Shown here: positions 1 to 8,207 of the stretch, in pieces
Position numbering within the stretch: the first letter of the stretch is position 1
Layout: every line of letters starts with the position of its first letter
NCBI RefSeq assembly: GCF_000826185.2
Contig: NZ_LN648871.1
Coordinates: forward strand, 117,671 to 181,670
DNA length: 64,000 bases
DNA from: Microbacterium gorillae
GTDB taxonomy: Bacteria; Actinomycetota; Actinomycetes; Actinomycetales; Microbacteriaceae
Reading direction: 5' to 3'
Position numbers and translations under genes: made by a program
Notes under the pieces: model-generated
Seen by the model: the letters and a program-made list of their open reading frames with translations, nothing else
What the model was told of the DNA's origin: nothing
Database searches by the model: none

Positions 1-1
1 C

Positions 2-1540
2 AACGCCCCGACGATCATCCCGGCCTCGCCCGCGGCGACGCGTCCGGACGGCTCCGCGCGCACGTATGAGGTCCGTACCCTCGGGTGCCAGATGAACGTG
101 CACGACTCTGAGCGGCTGTCCGGCTCGCTGGAGGCCGCCGGTTACATCAGGGCGGACCTCGGTGCCGAGGCGGACGTCGTCGTGATCAACACCTGCGCCG
201 TGCGTGACAACGCCGCCGGCAAGCTCTATGGCACCCTGGGTCACCTCGCCTCGCTGAAGAAGCGCAAGGACGGCATGCAGATCGCCGTCGGTGGCTGCCT
301 CGCGCAGATGGACAAGCAGGCCGTGGTCGACAAGGCCCCCTACGTGGACGTCGTCTTCGGCACGCACAACATGGGCTCGCTCCCGGGCCTACTGGAGCGT
401 GCGGCGCACAACCACGATGCCGAGGTGGAGATCCTCGAGTCGCTCGAGGTCTTCCCGTCCACTCTGCCGACCAAACGAGACAGCTCCTACGCGGGGTGGG
501 TGTCCATTTCGGTCGGCTGCAACAACACCTGCACGTTCTGCATCGTCCCGAGCCTGCGCGGCAAGGAGAAGGATCGTCGCCCCGGCGACATCCTGAACGA
601 GATCAAGCTCATCGTCGACGACGGTGCGATCGAGGTCACGCTGCTCGGGCAGAACGTGAACTCCTACGGTGTGGAATTCGGTGACCGCCAGGCCTTCGGC
701 AAGCTGCTGCGCGCGGCCGGTGAGATCGAGGGGCTGGAGCGCATCCGCTTCACGAGCCCTCACCCGGCCGCCTTCACCGATGACGTGATCGACGCCATGG
801 CCGAGACCCCGTCCGTGATGCCGCAGCTGCACATGCCGCTGCAGTCCGGATCGGATCGGATCCTGCGCGCCATGCGCCGCTCGTACCGCTCGGAGAAGTT
901 CCTCGGCATCCTGGACCGGGTGCGCGCGAAGATCCCGAACGCGTCGATCACGACCGACATCATCGTGGGCTTCCCCGGGGAGACCGAGGAGGACTTCGCC
1001 GAGACCCTGCGGGTCGTCGAGCAGGCGCGCTTCTCGTCCGCCTTCACGTTCCAGTACTCGATTCGCGAGGGTACGCCCGCCGCGACGATGGCGGACCAGG
1101 TTCCCAAGGCCGTGGTGCAGGACCGCTACGACCGGTTGCTCGCCCTGCAGGAGCGCATCAGCCTGGAGGAGAACGCCAAGCTCGTCGGAACGGATGTCGC
1201 CGTGCTCGTCTCCACCGGCGAGGGCAAGAAGGACTCCACCACCCGCCGTCGGTCCGGCCGGGCCGAGGACAACCGCCTCGTGCACTTCACGCTCCCCGAG
1301 GGAGCGGAGGTGCCGCGGCCCGGTGACATCGTGACGCTCACCGTCAGCCGCGCCGCCCCGCACTACCTGATCGCGGACGAGCCGGAGGGGGCGCCGTTCC
1401 GCCTTCGTCGGACCCGCGCCGGGGATGCCTGGGACCGGGCGCAGGCGGAGTCCTGCGGCGTGCCGGCTCCATCGAACGTGTCCGAGGACGGTAAGCGCGT
1501 GATCGGGCTCGGCCTGCCCGGAATGCGCCCGGGGGCGTGA
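2..1540 (+). CDS. miaB: tRNA-2-methylthio-N6-dimethylallyladenosine synthase MiaB (5' end outside window)
   Basis: MiaB is a radical-SAM enzyme that adds a methylthio group to isopentenyladenosine at position 37 of tRNAs reading UNN codons. The frame is open back to base 2 and already encodes the conserved TLGCQMN segment before the first ATG at 92, so the true start lies upstream of the window and the ATG at 92 is internal. The three N-terminal cluster cysteines (TLGC, NTC, GGC) are followed by the radical-SAM motif CNNTCTFC at bases 520-543, and a TRAM domain follows near residues 350-420. The C-terminal tail of about 60 residues is longer than in E. coli. The stop overlaps the miaA start by four bases (GTGA), so the two tRNA A37 enzymes are translationally coupled. 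Family assignment is secure. Confidence 0.95.
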   Translation, partial: NAPTIIPASPAATRPDGSARTYEVRTLGCQMNVHDSERLSGSLEAAGYIRADLGAEADVVVINTCAVRDNAAGKLYGTLGHLASLKKRKDGMQIAVGGCLAQMDKQAVVDKAPYVDVVFGTHNMGSLPGLLERAAHNHDAEVEILESLEVFPSTLPTKRDSSYAGWVSISVGCNNTCTFCIVPSLRGKEKDRRPGDILNEIKLIVDDGAIEVTLLGQNVNSYGVEFGDRQAFGKLLRAAGEIEGLERIRFTSPHPAAFTDDVIDAMAETPSVMPQLHMPLQSGSDRILRAMRRSYRSEKFLGILDRVRAKIPNASITTDIIVGFPGETEEDFAETLRVVEQARFSSAFTFQYSIREGTPAATMADQVPKAVVQDRYDRLLALQERISLEENAKLVGTDVAVLVSTGEGKKDSTTRRRSGRAEDNRLVHFTLPEGAEVPRPGDIVTLTVSRAAPHYLIADEPEGAPFRLRRTRAGDAWDRAQAESCGVPAPSNVSEDGKRVIGLGLPGMRPGA

Positions 1541-2442
1541 GCTCCGACCCGTTGCTGTACGCCGTCGTCGGCGCCACCGGCACCGGCAAGAGCGAGTTCG
1601 CGCTCGACCTCGTCGAGGCGTTGAGGGACCGCGGCCGCGACGCGGAGATCGTCGGCGCAGACGCGATGCAGCTCTACCGCGGCATGGACATCGGCACCGC
1701 GAAGCTGCCCGTCGCCGATCGTCGCGGCATCCCGCACCACCTGATCGACGTGCTCGATCCGACCGAGGACGCGGCCGTCGCCTGGTACCAGGAGGCCGCC
1801 CGTGCGGCCGTCACAGCGGTCCACGAGCGTGGTCGGGACGCCGTGCTCGTCGGTGGTTCCGGCCTGTACGTGTCCAGTGTGCTGTTCGACTTCCGCTTTC
1901 CGGCGCGCGATGAGGCACTGCGCGCCCGGCTCGAGGCCGAGCTCGAGTCGGACGGCCCCGGCCCGCTGTTCGAACGTCTGCGCGCCGCCGACCCCGTCGC
2001 GGCGGAGCGGATCGACGCGCGCAACGGTCGACGCGTCGTCCGGGCGCTGGAGATCGTGGAGAGCGGCGGTGCGACGCACGGCGCCGCGCTGCCGGAGGAG
2101 CCCGCGGTTTGGGCGCCGCAGCGGGTGTTCGCGCTGGATGTTCCGCGCCCCGAACTCGTGCAGCGCCTGGACGCGCGGGTGGAGGTCATGTGGTCCGACG
2201 GTCTCGTGGACGAGGCGCGAACCCTGCGAGACGGCGCCGGCCTCGGGGTGACCGCCGCACGCGCGATCGGCTACGCGCAGGCCCTGGCGCAGCTGGCCGG
2301 GACGCAGTCCGAGAGCGAAGCGATCGCGGAGACGCAGGCCCTGACCCGCCGCTACGCGCGCCGCCAGGTCTCGTGGTTCCGCCGCTATCGCGACGCCCAG
2401 TGGCTGGATCCGCGCGAGTTCCGTCCCGCCGACGTCCTCTGA
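1537..2442 (+). CDS. miaA: tRNA dimethylallyltransferase MiaA
   Basis: MiaA transfers the dimethylallyl group of DMAPP to adenosine 37 of tRNA, making the substrate for MiaB. The 301-residue protein has the family length. It shows the P-loop GATGTGKS near residues 12-19 and the [15 protein letters not shown] segment that binds DMAPP and tRNA near residues 42-56. A C-terminal [14 protein letters not shown] segment is also typical of the family. It starts at a GTG inside the miaB stop (GTGA), so it is the second gene of a miaB-miaA operon. In many actinobacteria dapF follows directly. Here about 5.7 kb of accessory genes separate them. Confidence 0.95.
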   Translation: MSSDPLLYAVVGATGTGKSEFALDLVEALRDRGRDAEIVGADAMQLYRGMDIGTAKLPVADRRGIPHHLIDVLDPTEDAAVAWYQEAARAAVTAVHERGRDAVLVGGSGLYVSSVLFDFRFPARDEALRARLEAELESDGPGPLFERLRAADPVAAERIDARNGRRVVRALEIVESGGATHGAALPEEPAVWAPQRVFALDVPRPELVQRLDARVEVMWSDGLVDEARTLRDGAGLGVTAARAIGYAQALAQLAGTQSESEAIAETQALTRRYARRQVSWFRRYRDAQWLDPREFRPADVL

Positions 2443-2516
2443 CCCGCAGCGTGGTCGGCCGCCGGCCCGCGGGAACTCCTTCGCAGCCGCAGCGGCGGCA
2501 GCACGATGAACCCGTG

Positions 2517-3311
2517 TCATGCCATCTTGTCGAGCCATTCGCCGACGAGCGCACGAGTGATCTCGGGTTGGTCGAGGTGCACGTTGTGGCCGGCGCGGTC
2601 GAGTGCGACGTACGTCATGCGTGGATAAGAGCTGAGAAGGTCGAACTGGTCCTCGTATCCGACGCCGTCATCCTGACGGCCGGTGACCATCAGCCCGGGG
2701 CGGTCAAACGTTGTGAATCGGTCCTCCGGGGCGACCGCCAGATCGAACTTCTCAAGGAGGCGAGTCGCGAATCCCCGGTCGTGGGCGCTCAGGCCCGGTG
2801 CGACGTATCGAGTGAAGTTCGCCCACGCCACCGCGGTGTGTTCGACGGCAGTGTCGGTGAATTCAGCGACCCGTTCGCGGTCCTCGTTCGTCAGATCCAC
2901 CGCGGGGGCGTCGGAAGGGAAAGTCCGACGAACGCCTCGTCGCCGGCGCGAACGGGGTTGTACGAGGGGGGCGATCAGCGCGAGTCCCAGAACACGATCA
3001 CGGTAGCGGGCAACCATCTCGCGGGCGATCTGTCCGCCGAACGAGTTCCCGCAGACCGCGAACGGGACGTCATCGCCCAGCACCTCAGCGATCGTGTCGG
3101 AGACGGCGTCAGCGACGGCATCGGCCGTCGCCGGACACCCAGCGGGGGTCCGGCCATGACCGGGCAGGTCCAGGTAGATGCGCCGCCAGCCGTGACGGTC
3201 AGCGAACGCAGACTCCAACGGAAGGAGCAGATGGTGGTCCACGGTGAACCCGTGGATGAAGATCGCCGGTTTTCCCGTGCCGTGCTCGACACGGTGCAGT
3301 TCGAAGCTCAT
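2517..3311 (-). CDS. alpha/beta hydrolase, MerR-linked
   Basis: This is a 264-residue alpha/beta-hydrolase fold protein of unknown substrate. The oxyanion HGFTVDH motif (near residue 20) is followed by the nucleophile elbow GNSFGG and by a C-terminal GHNVHLDQP that supplies the catalytic histidine. The acid is probably in VTGRQDD. The start is placed at the ATG before MSFELHRV because a GGGGA ribosome-binding site lies nine bases upstream. The longer reading frame would run through the regulatory palindrome. It is divergent from a MerR-type gene with an 18-base near-palindrome between them, so it is probably the target of that regulator. No signal peptide is visible, so it is likely cytoplasmic. 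Confidence 0.8.
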   Translation of the reverse strand: MSFELHRVEHGTGKPAIFIHGFTVDHHLLLPLESAFADRHGWRRIYLDLPGHGRTPAGCPATADAVADAVSDTIAEVLGDDVPFAVCGNSFGGQIAREMVARYRDRVLGLALIAPLVQPRSRRRRGVRRTFPSDAPAVDLTNEDRERVAEFTDTAVEHTAVAWANFTRYVAPGLSAHDRGFATRLLEKFDLAVAPEDRFTTFDRPGLMVTGRQDDGVGYEDQFDLLSSYPRMTYVALDRAGHNVHLDQPEITRALVGEWLDKMA

Positions 3312-3327
3312 GCCATGACGATCCCCG

Positions 3328-3345
3328 CTTCTCACTAGTGGGAAG
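3328..3345. promoter_or_regulatory. candidate MerR operator
   Basis: The 18-base sequence CTTCTCACTAGTGGGAAG is a palindrome with a single mismatched pair. It lies between the divergent hydrolase and MerR genes, and TTGACC, a good -35 box for the hydrolase, overlaps its edge on the minus strand (3344-3349). MerR proteins bind such dyads in the spacer of their target promoter. A matching -10 box is not clear. Confidence 0.6.
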
Positions 3346-3387
3346 GTCAAATTGCCGCGCCGTGTCGTTGCCAGGAGAATGAGTCGC

Positions 3388-3750
3388 ATGCTGATCGGGG
3401 AATTCGCGTCAGAGGCCGGGACGACACCGCGGATGCTGCGGCACTACGAGGACACGGACCTCCTCGCGCCCGCATCTCGGGACACGAACGGATACCGCAT
3501 CTACTCGCCGGAGCAGTTGCCGCGCGCCCGGCAGATCCAGGCGTTGCTGGCCTCGGGTATGCCGGCCACCCTGGTGCGGCAGTTGCTGGACGTGCTGACC
3601 GATGCCGGAGGGATCTATCCCGAGCATGTCACCGCGGAGACGGTGACCGCTGTCGAGACCGAGTATGAACGCATGTGCCGATGCGTCGAGTGCATGGCCG
3701 CGCGTCGGGATGCGCTCCGCGTCTACCTCGACCAGCTGCGCGCGGACTGA
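3388..3750 (+). CDS. MerR family transcriptional regulator
   Basis: This 120-residue regulator has the MerR winged helix-turn-helix at residues 1-70 (MLIGEFASEAGTTPRMLRHYE, then YRIYSPEQLPRARQIQ) and a short coiled C-terminus ending in CRCVECMAARRDALRVYL. The ATG at 3388 is preferred to the one at 3379 because the AGGAG at 3373-3377 is ten bases upstream of the former and only one base from the latter. Two cysteines in CRCVEC could sense thiols or metal, but this is speculative. It is divergent from an alpha/beta hydrolase with a shared operator. The inducer is unknown. Confidence 0.82.
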   Translation: MLIGEFASEAGTTPRMLRHYEDTDLLAPASRDTNGYRIYSPEQLPRARQIQALLASGMPATLVRQLLDVLTDAGGIYPEHVTAETVTAVETEYERMCRCVECMAARRDALRVYLDQLRAD

Positions 3751-3880
3751 TCACCGGACACGCGCCGTCAGGCGAGAGTCGTGATTCGAGTCGGCGCAGG
3801 CGCCTCGCTCATCGACCGGTTCAGACGGTCGCTCGGTGGTGATCCGTCCGTTGCGGTCGTTGAGCGGGCGCCCGCTCGGC

Positions 3881-4294
3881 TCACATGACGGTGGCGTCCA
3901 CCGTGACCGCGATGTTGCCGCGCGTGGCCTTGGAGTAGGGGCAGTTCTGGTGCGCGGTGGCCACGATGGCGTCCGCGGTCGCCTGGTCCACGCCGCCGAG
4001 CTCTGCGTGCAGAGCCGCGCTCAACGTCGGGCCCTCGGTCGGGTCGATGGTCAGCGTCACCTCGGCGACGACGGCCGAATCGGTCAGCTTGGCACCCGCA
4101 CCGCGCGCCGCGAGTTTCATGGCGGAGTGGAAGCAGGCCGCCCAGCCGGCGGCGAACAGGTCCTCCGGGTTGCTGCCCGTGCCGCCCGTGCCGGGCAGGC
4201 TGAGGTCGAGGTCCACGGTGCCGTCGGCGCTGGCGACGTGGCCGTTGCGCCCGTCACCGGTGGAGGTGGCGATGGAGAGGAATGACTGAGTCAT
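3881..4294 (-). CDS. ohr: organic hydroperoxide resistance protein, Ohr/OsmC family
   Basis: Ohr is a thiol peroxidase that reduces organic hydroperoxides. The 137-residue protein has the family length and both redox-active cysteines, Cys54 in AACFHS and Cys118 in NCPYSK. It also has the SNPEDLFAAGWAAC signature. The start at 4294 (MTQSFLSIATS) has an AAAGGA site eight bases upstream. The longer frame from 4330 would enter the operator. The usual neighbour of ohr is the MarR-type OhrR, but here the divergent gene encodes an ABATE/CGNR protein and two tandem operator-like repeats lie between them, so regulation may differ from the classical OhrR system. Confidence 0.92.
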   Translation of the reverse strand: MTQSFLSIATSTGDGRNGHVASADGTVDLDLSLPGTGGTGSNPEDLFAAGWAACFHSAMKLAARGAGAKLTDSAVVAEVTLTIDPTEGPTLSAALHAELGGVDQATADAIVATAHQNCPYSKATRGNIAVTVDATVM

Positions 4295-4325
4295 GAAAAG
4301 TCCTTTCGTCAGGGCGACGAAAATC

Positions 4326-4385
4326 GTCACCTGTTCAACTGGTTACGAGATTGCCTCATCCGCCGTCACCTGTCAAGATGGTTAC
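4326..4385. promoter_or_regulatory. two tandem operator repeats and a leaderless promoter between ohr and CGNR gene
   Basis: Two 21-base elements at 4326-4346 and 4365-4385 share the form GTCACC-N9-GGTTAC, an imperfect inverted repeat (GTNACC/GGTTAC), followed by ACG(A/T)GATT in each case. Their starts are 39 bases apart. The second overlaps a promoter for the CGNR gene: -35 TTGCCT (4351-4356), 17-base spacer, -10 CAAGAT (4374-4379), six bases, then the GTG start. A repressor bound here would block both genes. Confidence 0.65.
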
Positions 4386-4934
4386 GTGATTCATCAGTTT
4401 CCCTGCGGGACGCGCGCTCTCGATTTCGCAGGCACGCTGCGCGCTCGCGACATCGCCGAGCCGAACGAGGCGCTGCTTGATCCGGAGGCCCTCGACGACT
4501 GGTTCGCGCAGTCCGGGTTGCGGACGGCGGGCGCGGACAGCTCGAGCGCAGACCTCGCATCCGCGATCGAACTCCGCGAGGCGGTCTACACGCTGCTGTG
4601 GCATCGACTCGCGGGGGAGCGGTTGCCCGCCGCAGCGATGGACCATGTGAACGCCGTGGCCGCAAGCGGGTCGATCGCCCCCGCTCTGCGTGCGGACGGC
4701 ATCGACCTGACCGGCGATCCGAACGCGTGCCTGGCGACCCTCGCCCGCGAGGCGATCGAGATCGTCGGGGGGTCCGAAGCCGCGCTGCTGCGGCAGTGCT
4801 CCCGCCCGGAGTGCACGCAGATCTACCTGGATCGGTCGCGCGGCCATCGTCGGGAGTGGTGCTCGATGCAGACCTGCGGTAACCGTGTGAAGGCCGCGGC
4901 GTACCGGGCCCGCCACCGCCAGGATTCGTTCTGA
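4386..4934 (+). CDS. ABATE/CGNR zinc-finger regulator
   Basis: This 182-residue protein is a putative stress-response transcriptional regulator. It has the ABATE N-terminal region opening with FPCGTRALDFAGTLRAR. A C-terminal CGNR zinc finger follows near residues 138-178, with ligands in CSRPEC and in CSMQTCGNR, then the basic AAAYRARHR tail. The GTG at 4386 is chosen because conservation begins at once and because a -10 box six bases upstream indicates a leaderless mRNA. Upstream codons would run through the operator. Its divergent partner is ohr, so it may control peroxide defence and itself through the two repeats. That role is inferred from context only. Confidence 0.82.
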   Translation: MIHQFPCGTRALDFAGTLRARDIAEPNEALLDPEALDDWFAQSGLRTAGADSSSADLASAIELREAVYTLLWHRLAGERLPAAAMDHVNAVAASGSIAPALRADGIDLTGDPNACLATLAREAIEIVGGSEAALLRQCSRPECTQIYLDRSRGHRREWCSMQTCGNRVKAAAYRARHRQDSF

Positions 4935-4952
4935 CTCTGGAATGATGGGGCG

Positions 4953-5378
4953 ATGAGTGCCGTGATCCGCCCGTTCCGCATCGACGACACCGAGGCCGTG
5001 GTGACGCTGTGGCGCGAGGCCGGGCTCACGCGCCCGTGGAATGATCCGTACCGGGACATCGAGCGCAAGCTCACCGAGCAGCCCGAGTTCTTCCTCGTCG
5101 CGACCGTCGATGACGCCGTCGCCGGGACCGTGATGGCCGGGTGGGACGGTCACCGCGGATGGATGAGCTACCTCGCGACCTCGGACGCGCAGCGCGGGAC
5201 GGGGATCGGGCGGGCTCTGGTGGCGGCGGCCGAGCACGCCCTGGAAGCCGCCGGGTGCCCGAAGATCATGCTCATGGTCCGCTCCGACAACGACGCCGTG
5301 ATCGGCTTCTACAACGCCCTCGGCTACGGCACCGATGAGGTGCGCGTGATGGGTAAGCGCCTCATTCCCGACGCCTGA
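4953..5378 (+). CDS. GNAT family acetyltransferase (YpeA-like)
   Basis: This 141-residue single-domain GNAT enzyme transfers acetyl from acetyl-CoA to an unidentified amine. The acetyl-CoA-binding motif A, QRGTGIGRALV, is at residues 78-88. The end of the fold, VRSDNDAVIGFYNALGYGTDEV, is typical of the YpeA group of small acetyltransferases. The ATG lies six bases after AATGAT (4941-4946), which suggests a leaderless transcript separate from the upstream regulator, although the gap is only 18 bases and read-through is possible. Confidence 0.85.
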   Translation: MSAVIRPFRIDDTEAVVTLWREAGLTRPWNDPYRDIERKLTEQPEFFLVATVDDAVAGTVMAGWDGHRGWMSYLATSDAQRGTGIGRALVAAAEHALEAAGCPKIMLMVRSDNDAVIGFYNALGYGTDEVRVMGKRLIPDA

Positions 5379-5384
5379 CATCCG

Positions 5385-5510
5385 TGGGGGGCCCGCGGCG
5401 AAGACGATCAGCGCGCCGGCGCCGAGCGCGATGGTCCCGCGGGATGGCGGAGGCATGACCAGACCGTAATCCCGGGGCTCGTCGTGCGCCAGGGGGCTCC
5501 ACGGCGATCG
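5385..5510 (-). pseudogene. possible remnant of a membrane-protein gene
   Basis: On the minus strand, the gap between the GNAT and TetR genes encodes a protein-like stretch ending in MPPPSRGTIALGAGALIVFA, a proline-rich start followed by one hydrophobic segment. The frame then runs into the antisense of the acetyltransferase gene, where the sequence no longer looks like protein. It could be the truncated N-terminus of a small membrane protein, or chance. Confidence is low. Confidence 0.2.
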
Positions 5511-5517
5511 CCGCCGA

Positions 5518-6180
5518 CTACGGGGTGATCTCGGCGGAGGGCGGTGCTGCCATGTCGAGGATACGAGCCGTCGTCTCGGCGACACCGCGGAGATATCGTT
5601 CGGCGTCGAGACCGGACGGATGGGTCCCGAAGATGTCCTGCAGAAGCCAGAAATGCGAGATGCTCCCGATGAGCATGGCGGCCACCGCATCCCAGTCCAG
5701 CTCCGGAGGTCGCTCCGTCTGAGCCGGAAGCCATCGGGCGAAGAGGGCCTGGATCCGCGCCATCTCGTGCGCGCGGACGAGGTCGAGGAGATCTGGGAAC
5801 CGGTCCAGGTCCCGTAGGATTATGCGGTTCAGGTCCCGTTCCGATGCCAGCCGGTCCAGCGCCGCGCCGGCGACGGCGGCGAGGCGGTCCGTCAGCGGGA
5901 GCGCAGCGAAGAGTGCGGGATCGCCGATGGCGTCGAGCAGCTCACCCTGCGATGCCAGCTGCTCGCGGATTCCGTCCTCGAGCAGCTGCCGCTTGGATGC
6001 GAAATGCCGGTACAGCCCGCCCGAGCCCGGGCGGAGGCCGGCCGCTTCCTCGATCTGCGCCACGCTCGTCGCGTTGTACCCCCGGGTGCCGAACAGGGTC
6101 ATGCCGGCTGCGAGGACGCGGCGGCGAGCGGCCGATCCGGCGGGGGCGACAGGATCGTCGTCGCGAGTCGAGATGGTCAC
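5518..6180 (-). CDS. TetR family transcriptional regulator
   Basis: This is a 220-residue TetR repressor. The helix-turn-helix covers about residues 18-65 (RRRVLAAGMTLFGTRGYNATSVAQIEEAAG, then LYRHFASKRQLL), and the rest is the helical ligand-binding domain. The GTG start at 6180 overlaps the stop of the upstream doxX-like gene (GTGA), so the repressor is made from the same mRNA. A 16-base palindrome upstream of doxX is the likely operator. It lies between doxX and a divergent SGNH hydrolase, so this protein probably represses both. The ligand is unknown. Confidence 0.85.
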   Translation of the reverse strand: MTISTRDDDPVAPAGSAARRRVLAAGMTLFGTRGYNATSVAQIEEAAGLRPGSGGLYRHFASKRQLLEDGIREQLASQGELLDAIGDPALFAALPLTDRLAAVAGAALDRLASERDLNRIILRDLDRFPDLLDLVRAHEMARIQALFARWLPAQTERPPELDWDAVAAMLIGSISHFWLLQDIFGTHPSGLDAERYLRGVAETTARILDMAAPPSAEITP

Positions 6181-6551
6181 CAGCCGAGAATACGGCCCAA
6201 CGCCACGAACAGGCAGAGCAGGAAGAGGATCAGGTTGACGGTCAGCGCCTGCTTCCACTCACCGAGGGAGAGGTGCGAGAACGCCGCGCCGATCATGATG
6301 ATCGCGAGCCCGACCGCCGCCAGCGGTGTCAGCAGGGGAGCGATGCCCGTCGCCAGGGGGACGATCAGACCGAGCGCCCCGACGATCTCGCACGCGGCGA
6401 TGACGCGGATGAAGCCGATCGGGTACGGCGCGACGCCCGTCTGCCCGGTGGCGATCAGCCGCTCCTTCCCGGCGATCGACTTCACCACGCCGGACGCCAG
6501 GAACACGACCGCGAGCAACGACTGGACGATCCACAACACGGTGTTCATCAC
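6177..6551 (-). CDS. DoxX family membrane protein
   Basis: This small integral membrane protein of 124 residues has four predicted transmembrane helices (near residues 4-24, 45-65, 70-90 and 98-120). It includes the family segment FLASGVVKSIAGKERL. DoxX-like proteins are linked to oxidative stress and respiratory chemistry in other bacteria, but the role here is not established. A GAAAGGG site lies upstream. Two ATGs are in tandem (6551 and 6548) and either may be used. It is followed by the coupled tetR gene. Confidence 0.85.
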   Translation of the reverse strand: MMNTVLWIVQSLLAVVFLASGVVKSIAGKERLIATGQTGVAPYPIGFIRVIAACEIVGALGLIVPLATGIAPLLTPLAAVGLAIIMIGAAFSHLSLGEWKQALTVNLILFLLCLFVALGRILGW

Positions 6552-6564
6552 AATGCCCTTTCGA

Positions 6565-6580
6565 AAGTAAGTGCTTACTT
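6565..6580. promoter_or_regulatory. TetR-type operator palindrome
   Basis: AAGTAAGTGCTTACTT has perfect 7-base arms around a TG centre. It lies just downstream of TATAAG (minus strand), a good -10 box for the doxX-tetR unit with a weak -35 TGCACA 17 bases further up. It is also 55 bases before the SGNH hydrolase start. It is the obvious candidate site for the TetR protein encoded in this unit. Confidence 0.7.
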
Positions 6581-6634
6581 ATAAGGTAGGTCGCATTCGG
6601 TGTGCATGCAACACGTCGAAGAGGGAAGGGCATC

Positions 6635-7339
6635 ATGAATCGTCTTCTGCTTCCGCTCATCGCCGTCCAGGGCTGGTGGGTGCGGCGACGAGAGGTCCTG
6701 CCGGCCGCGACCGGCCCGACGAGCGGGATCGAGGGATCCGCGGCGGCGCCGCTCCGTGTTCTCGTCATCGGCGACTCGACCGCGGCCGGGTGCGGCGCTG
6801 TCACTCATGAGCGGGCCTTCGCCGGATCATTCGCCCGCGCCCTGCAGCGGCGCATCTCGGGTTCCGTCGCGTGGACCGTTCTCGGCCGGCCCGGCGCGAC
6901 GATCGGTCGGGTGCGATACCGGCTCGTGCCGGAGGCGCCTGAGGTCCGGGACATCGTCGTGCTTCTGGTCGGGGTCAACGACATTCTGGGAGGCACGCCG
7001 ACCGCGCAGTGGGAGGGCGACCTCACCGCGGTCGTCGAGGAGTTGGCGGCCGGGGCCGGTGCGGTGATCGTGAGCGGCATTCCACCCTTCGACGCCTTCT
7101 CCTCGCTGCCGCGGCCGCTGCGGTCCTTCCTGGATGAACGCGGCCGAGCGCTCGAAGGGGCTGCACGGACGGTCTGTGCGCACCGGCCCCGGGTCCGGTG
7201 GAGTGGGACGCGCGACCGGGTGGTCGTGGACGCGGACTTCTTCGCCCGCGACGGCTTCCATCCGTCACCGACCGGGTATCAGCGGTGGGCGGACGTCGTC
7301 GCGGCCGACCTGGCCGAGCAGTGGCGCAGCGCAGCGTGA
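6635..7339 (+). CDS. SGNH/GDSL hydrolase
   Basis: This 234-residue hydrolase is probably an esterase or lipase of the SGNH superfamily. All four blocks are visible: the nucleophile motif VIGDSTAAG, block II GRPGAT, block III GVND, and the block V pair in DGFHPS (Asp-x-x-His). The ATG at 6635 (MNRLLLPLIAVQGWW) is chosen for the GAAGGG site seven bases upstream. The N-terminus is hydrophobic but lacks a clear signal-peptidase site. It may be an uncleaved anchor. It is divergent from doxX-tetR with a shared operator. Substrate unknown. Confidence 0.85.
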   Translation: MNRLLLPLIAVQGWWVRRREVLPAATGPTSGIEGSAAAPLRVLVIGDSTAAGCGAVTHERAFAGSFARALQRRISGSVAWTVLGRPGATIGRVRYRLVPEAPEVRDIVVLLVGVNDILGGTPTAQWEGDLTAVVEELAAGAGAVIVSGIPPFDAFSSLPRPLRSFLDERGRALEGAARTVCAHRPRVRWSGTRDRVVVDADFFARDGFHPSPTGYQRWADVVAADLAEQWRSAA

Positions 7340-7358
7340 AGGGGACGTGGCTCCCGGG

Positions 7359-8156
7359 TCACGCTGTCATGGCGGCGACGGCTGCGCGTACGGCGGTGGA
7401 CGTGGCAGCGGGGGCATCCCACATCACGACGTGTCCGGCACCGGGGATCACGTGCACGGCGGCGTCGTCGCGCTCGGCCCAGGCGGTCATCGCGGCGGCG
7501 ATGTTTCCGGTGTCGTCCTTCTCGCCGCGGATGAGCGTGAGTGGCACGGGAGTGCGATAGGTCGGGTCCGGCTCGACGAGGTCAGCCGTGCCGTGCCAGA
7601 CGTCCAGGAACGTGTGCTTCGGCATGCGGTCGAACAGGGCGGTGAGGCGGGTGATCGCGTCCGTCGTCGTCGCCGAGGCGCGAGCGAGCATGCCCGGCAG
7701 TCGCGACGCCGGGATCAGTGCCAGCGCCGGACCGCTCAGCCGGCGCAGGGCGAAGCGCTCGAAGGCGGTCAGCGGCCCGGTGTTCGACGTCGATCCGATC
7801 ACGACGAGCCCCCGTGCGCGTTTCGGATGCCGTCGCACGAGCGCCTGCGACAGGTTGCCGCCGAGGGAGTGTCCGACGAGAACCGGACGCTCCAGGCCAC
7901 GGTCCACGATGAGGGCGTCCAGATCGTCCAGCGCCCCGAGCGCGCTGAAACGGGCGCCGGGTTCCAGCGCCGACTGCGCGTGGCCGCGCAGATCCCACAG
8001 CAGGACGCGGTGTCCGGCGTCGTTGAGGTCACGCGCGATGTCGGTGAACGCGCTGCGGTCCATCCCCGCACCGTGGGTGAGGACCACGGGATGACCGTCA
8101 CCGGGGAGGTCGGTGAGTGCGATGCGGGCGCCGGGTCGTGCCATCGTGCTCTCCAT
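7359..8156 (-). CDS. alpha/beta hydrolase
   Basis: This 265-residue alpha/beta hydrolase has the nucleophile elbow GHSLGGN near residue 92, a probable acid in RGEKDD and the catalytic histidine in GAGHVVMWD. It resembles broad-specificity esterases, but the substrate cannot be read from sequence. The start at 8156 is supported by a TAGGGT -10 box seven bases upstream on the minus strand (8164-8169), the leaderless layout. An in-frame ATG four codons later is the alternative. Its start codon is only 52 bases from that of dapF, and both promoters share this short gap. Confidence 0.82.
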   Translation of the reverse strand: MESTMARPGARIALTDLPGDGHPVVLTHGAGMDRSAFTDIARDLNDAGHRVLLWDLRGHAQSALEPGARFSALGALDDLDALIVDRGLERPVLVGHSLGGNLSQALVRRHPKRARGLVVIGSTSNTGPLTAFERFALRRLSGPALALIPASRLPGMLARASATTTDAITRLTALFDRMPKHTFLDVWHGTADLVEPDPTYRTPVPLTLIRGEKDDTGNIAAAMTAWAERDDAAVHVIPGAGHVVMWDAPAATSTAVRAAVAAMTA

Positions 8157-8207
8157 GGCACCCACCCTACGGAAGAGGTGCCCCGACGGCGCGAATAGGA
8201 TGACTCC

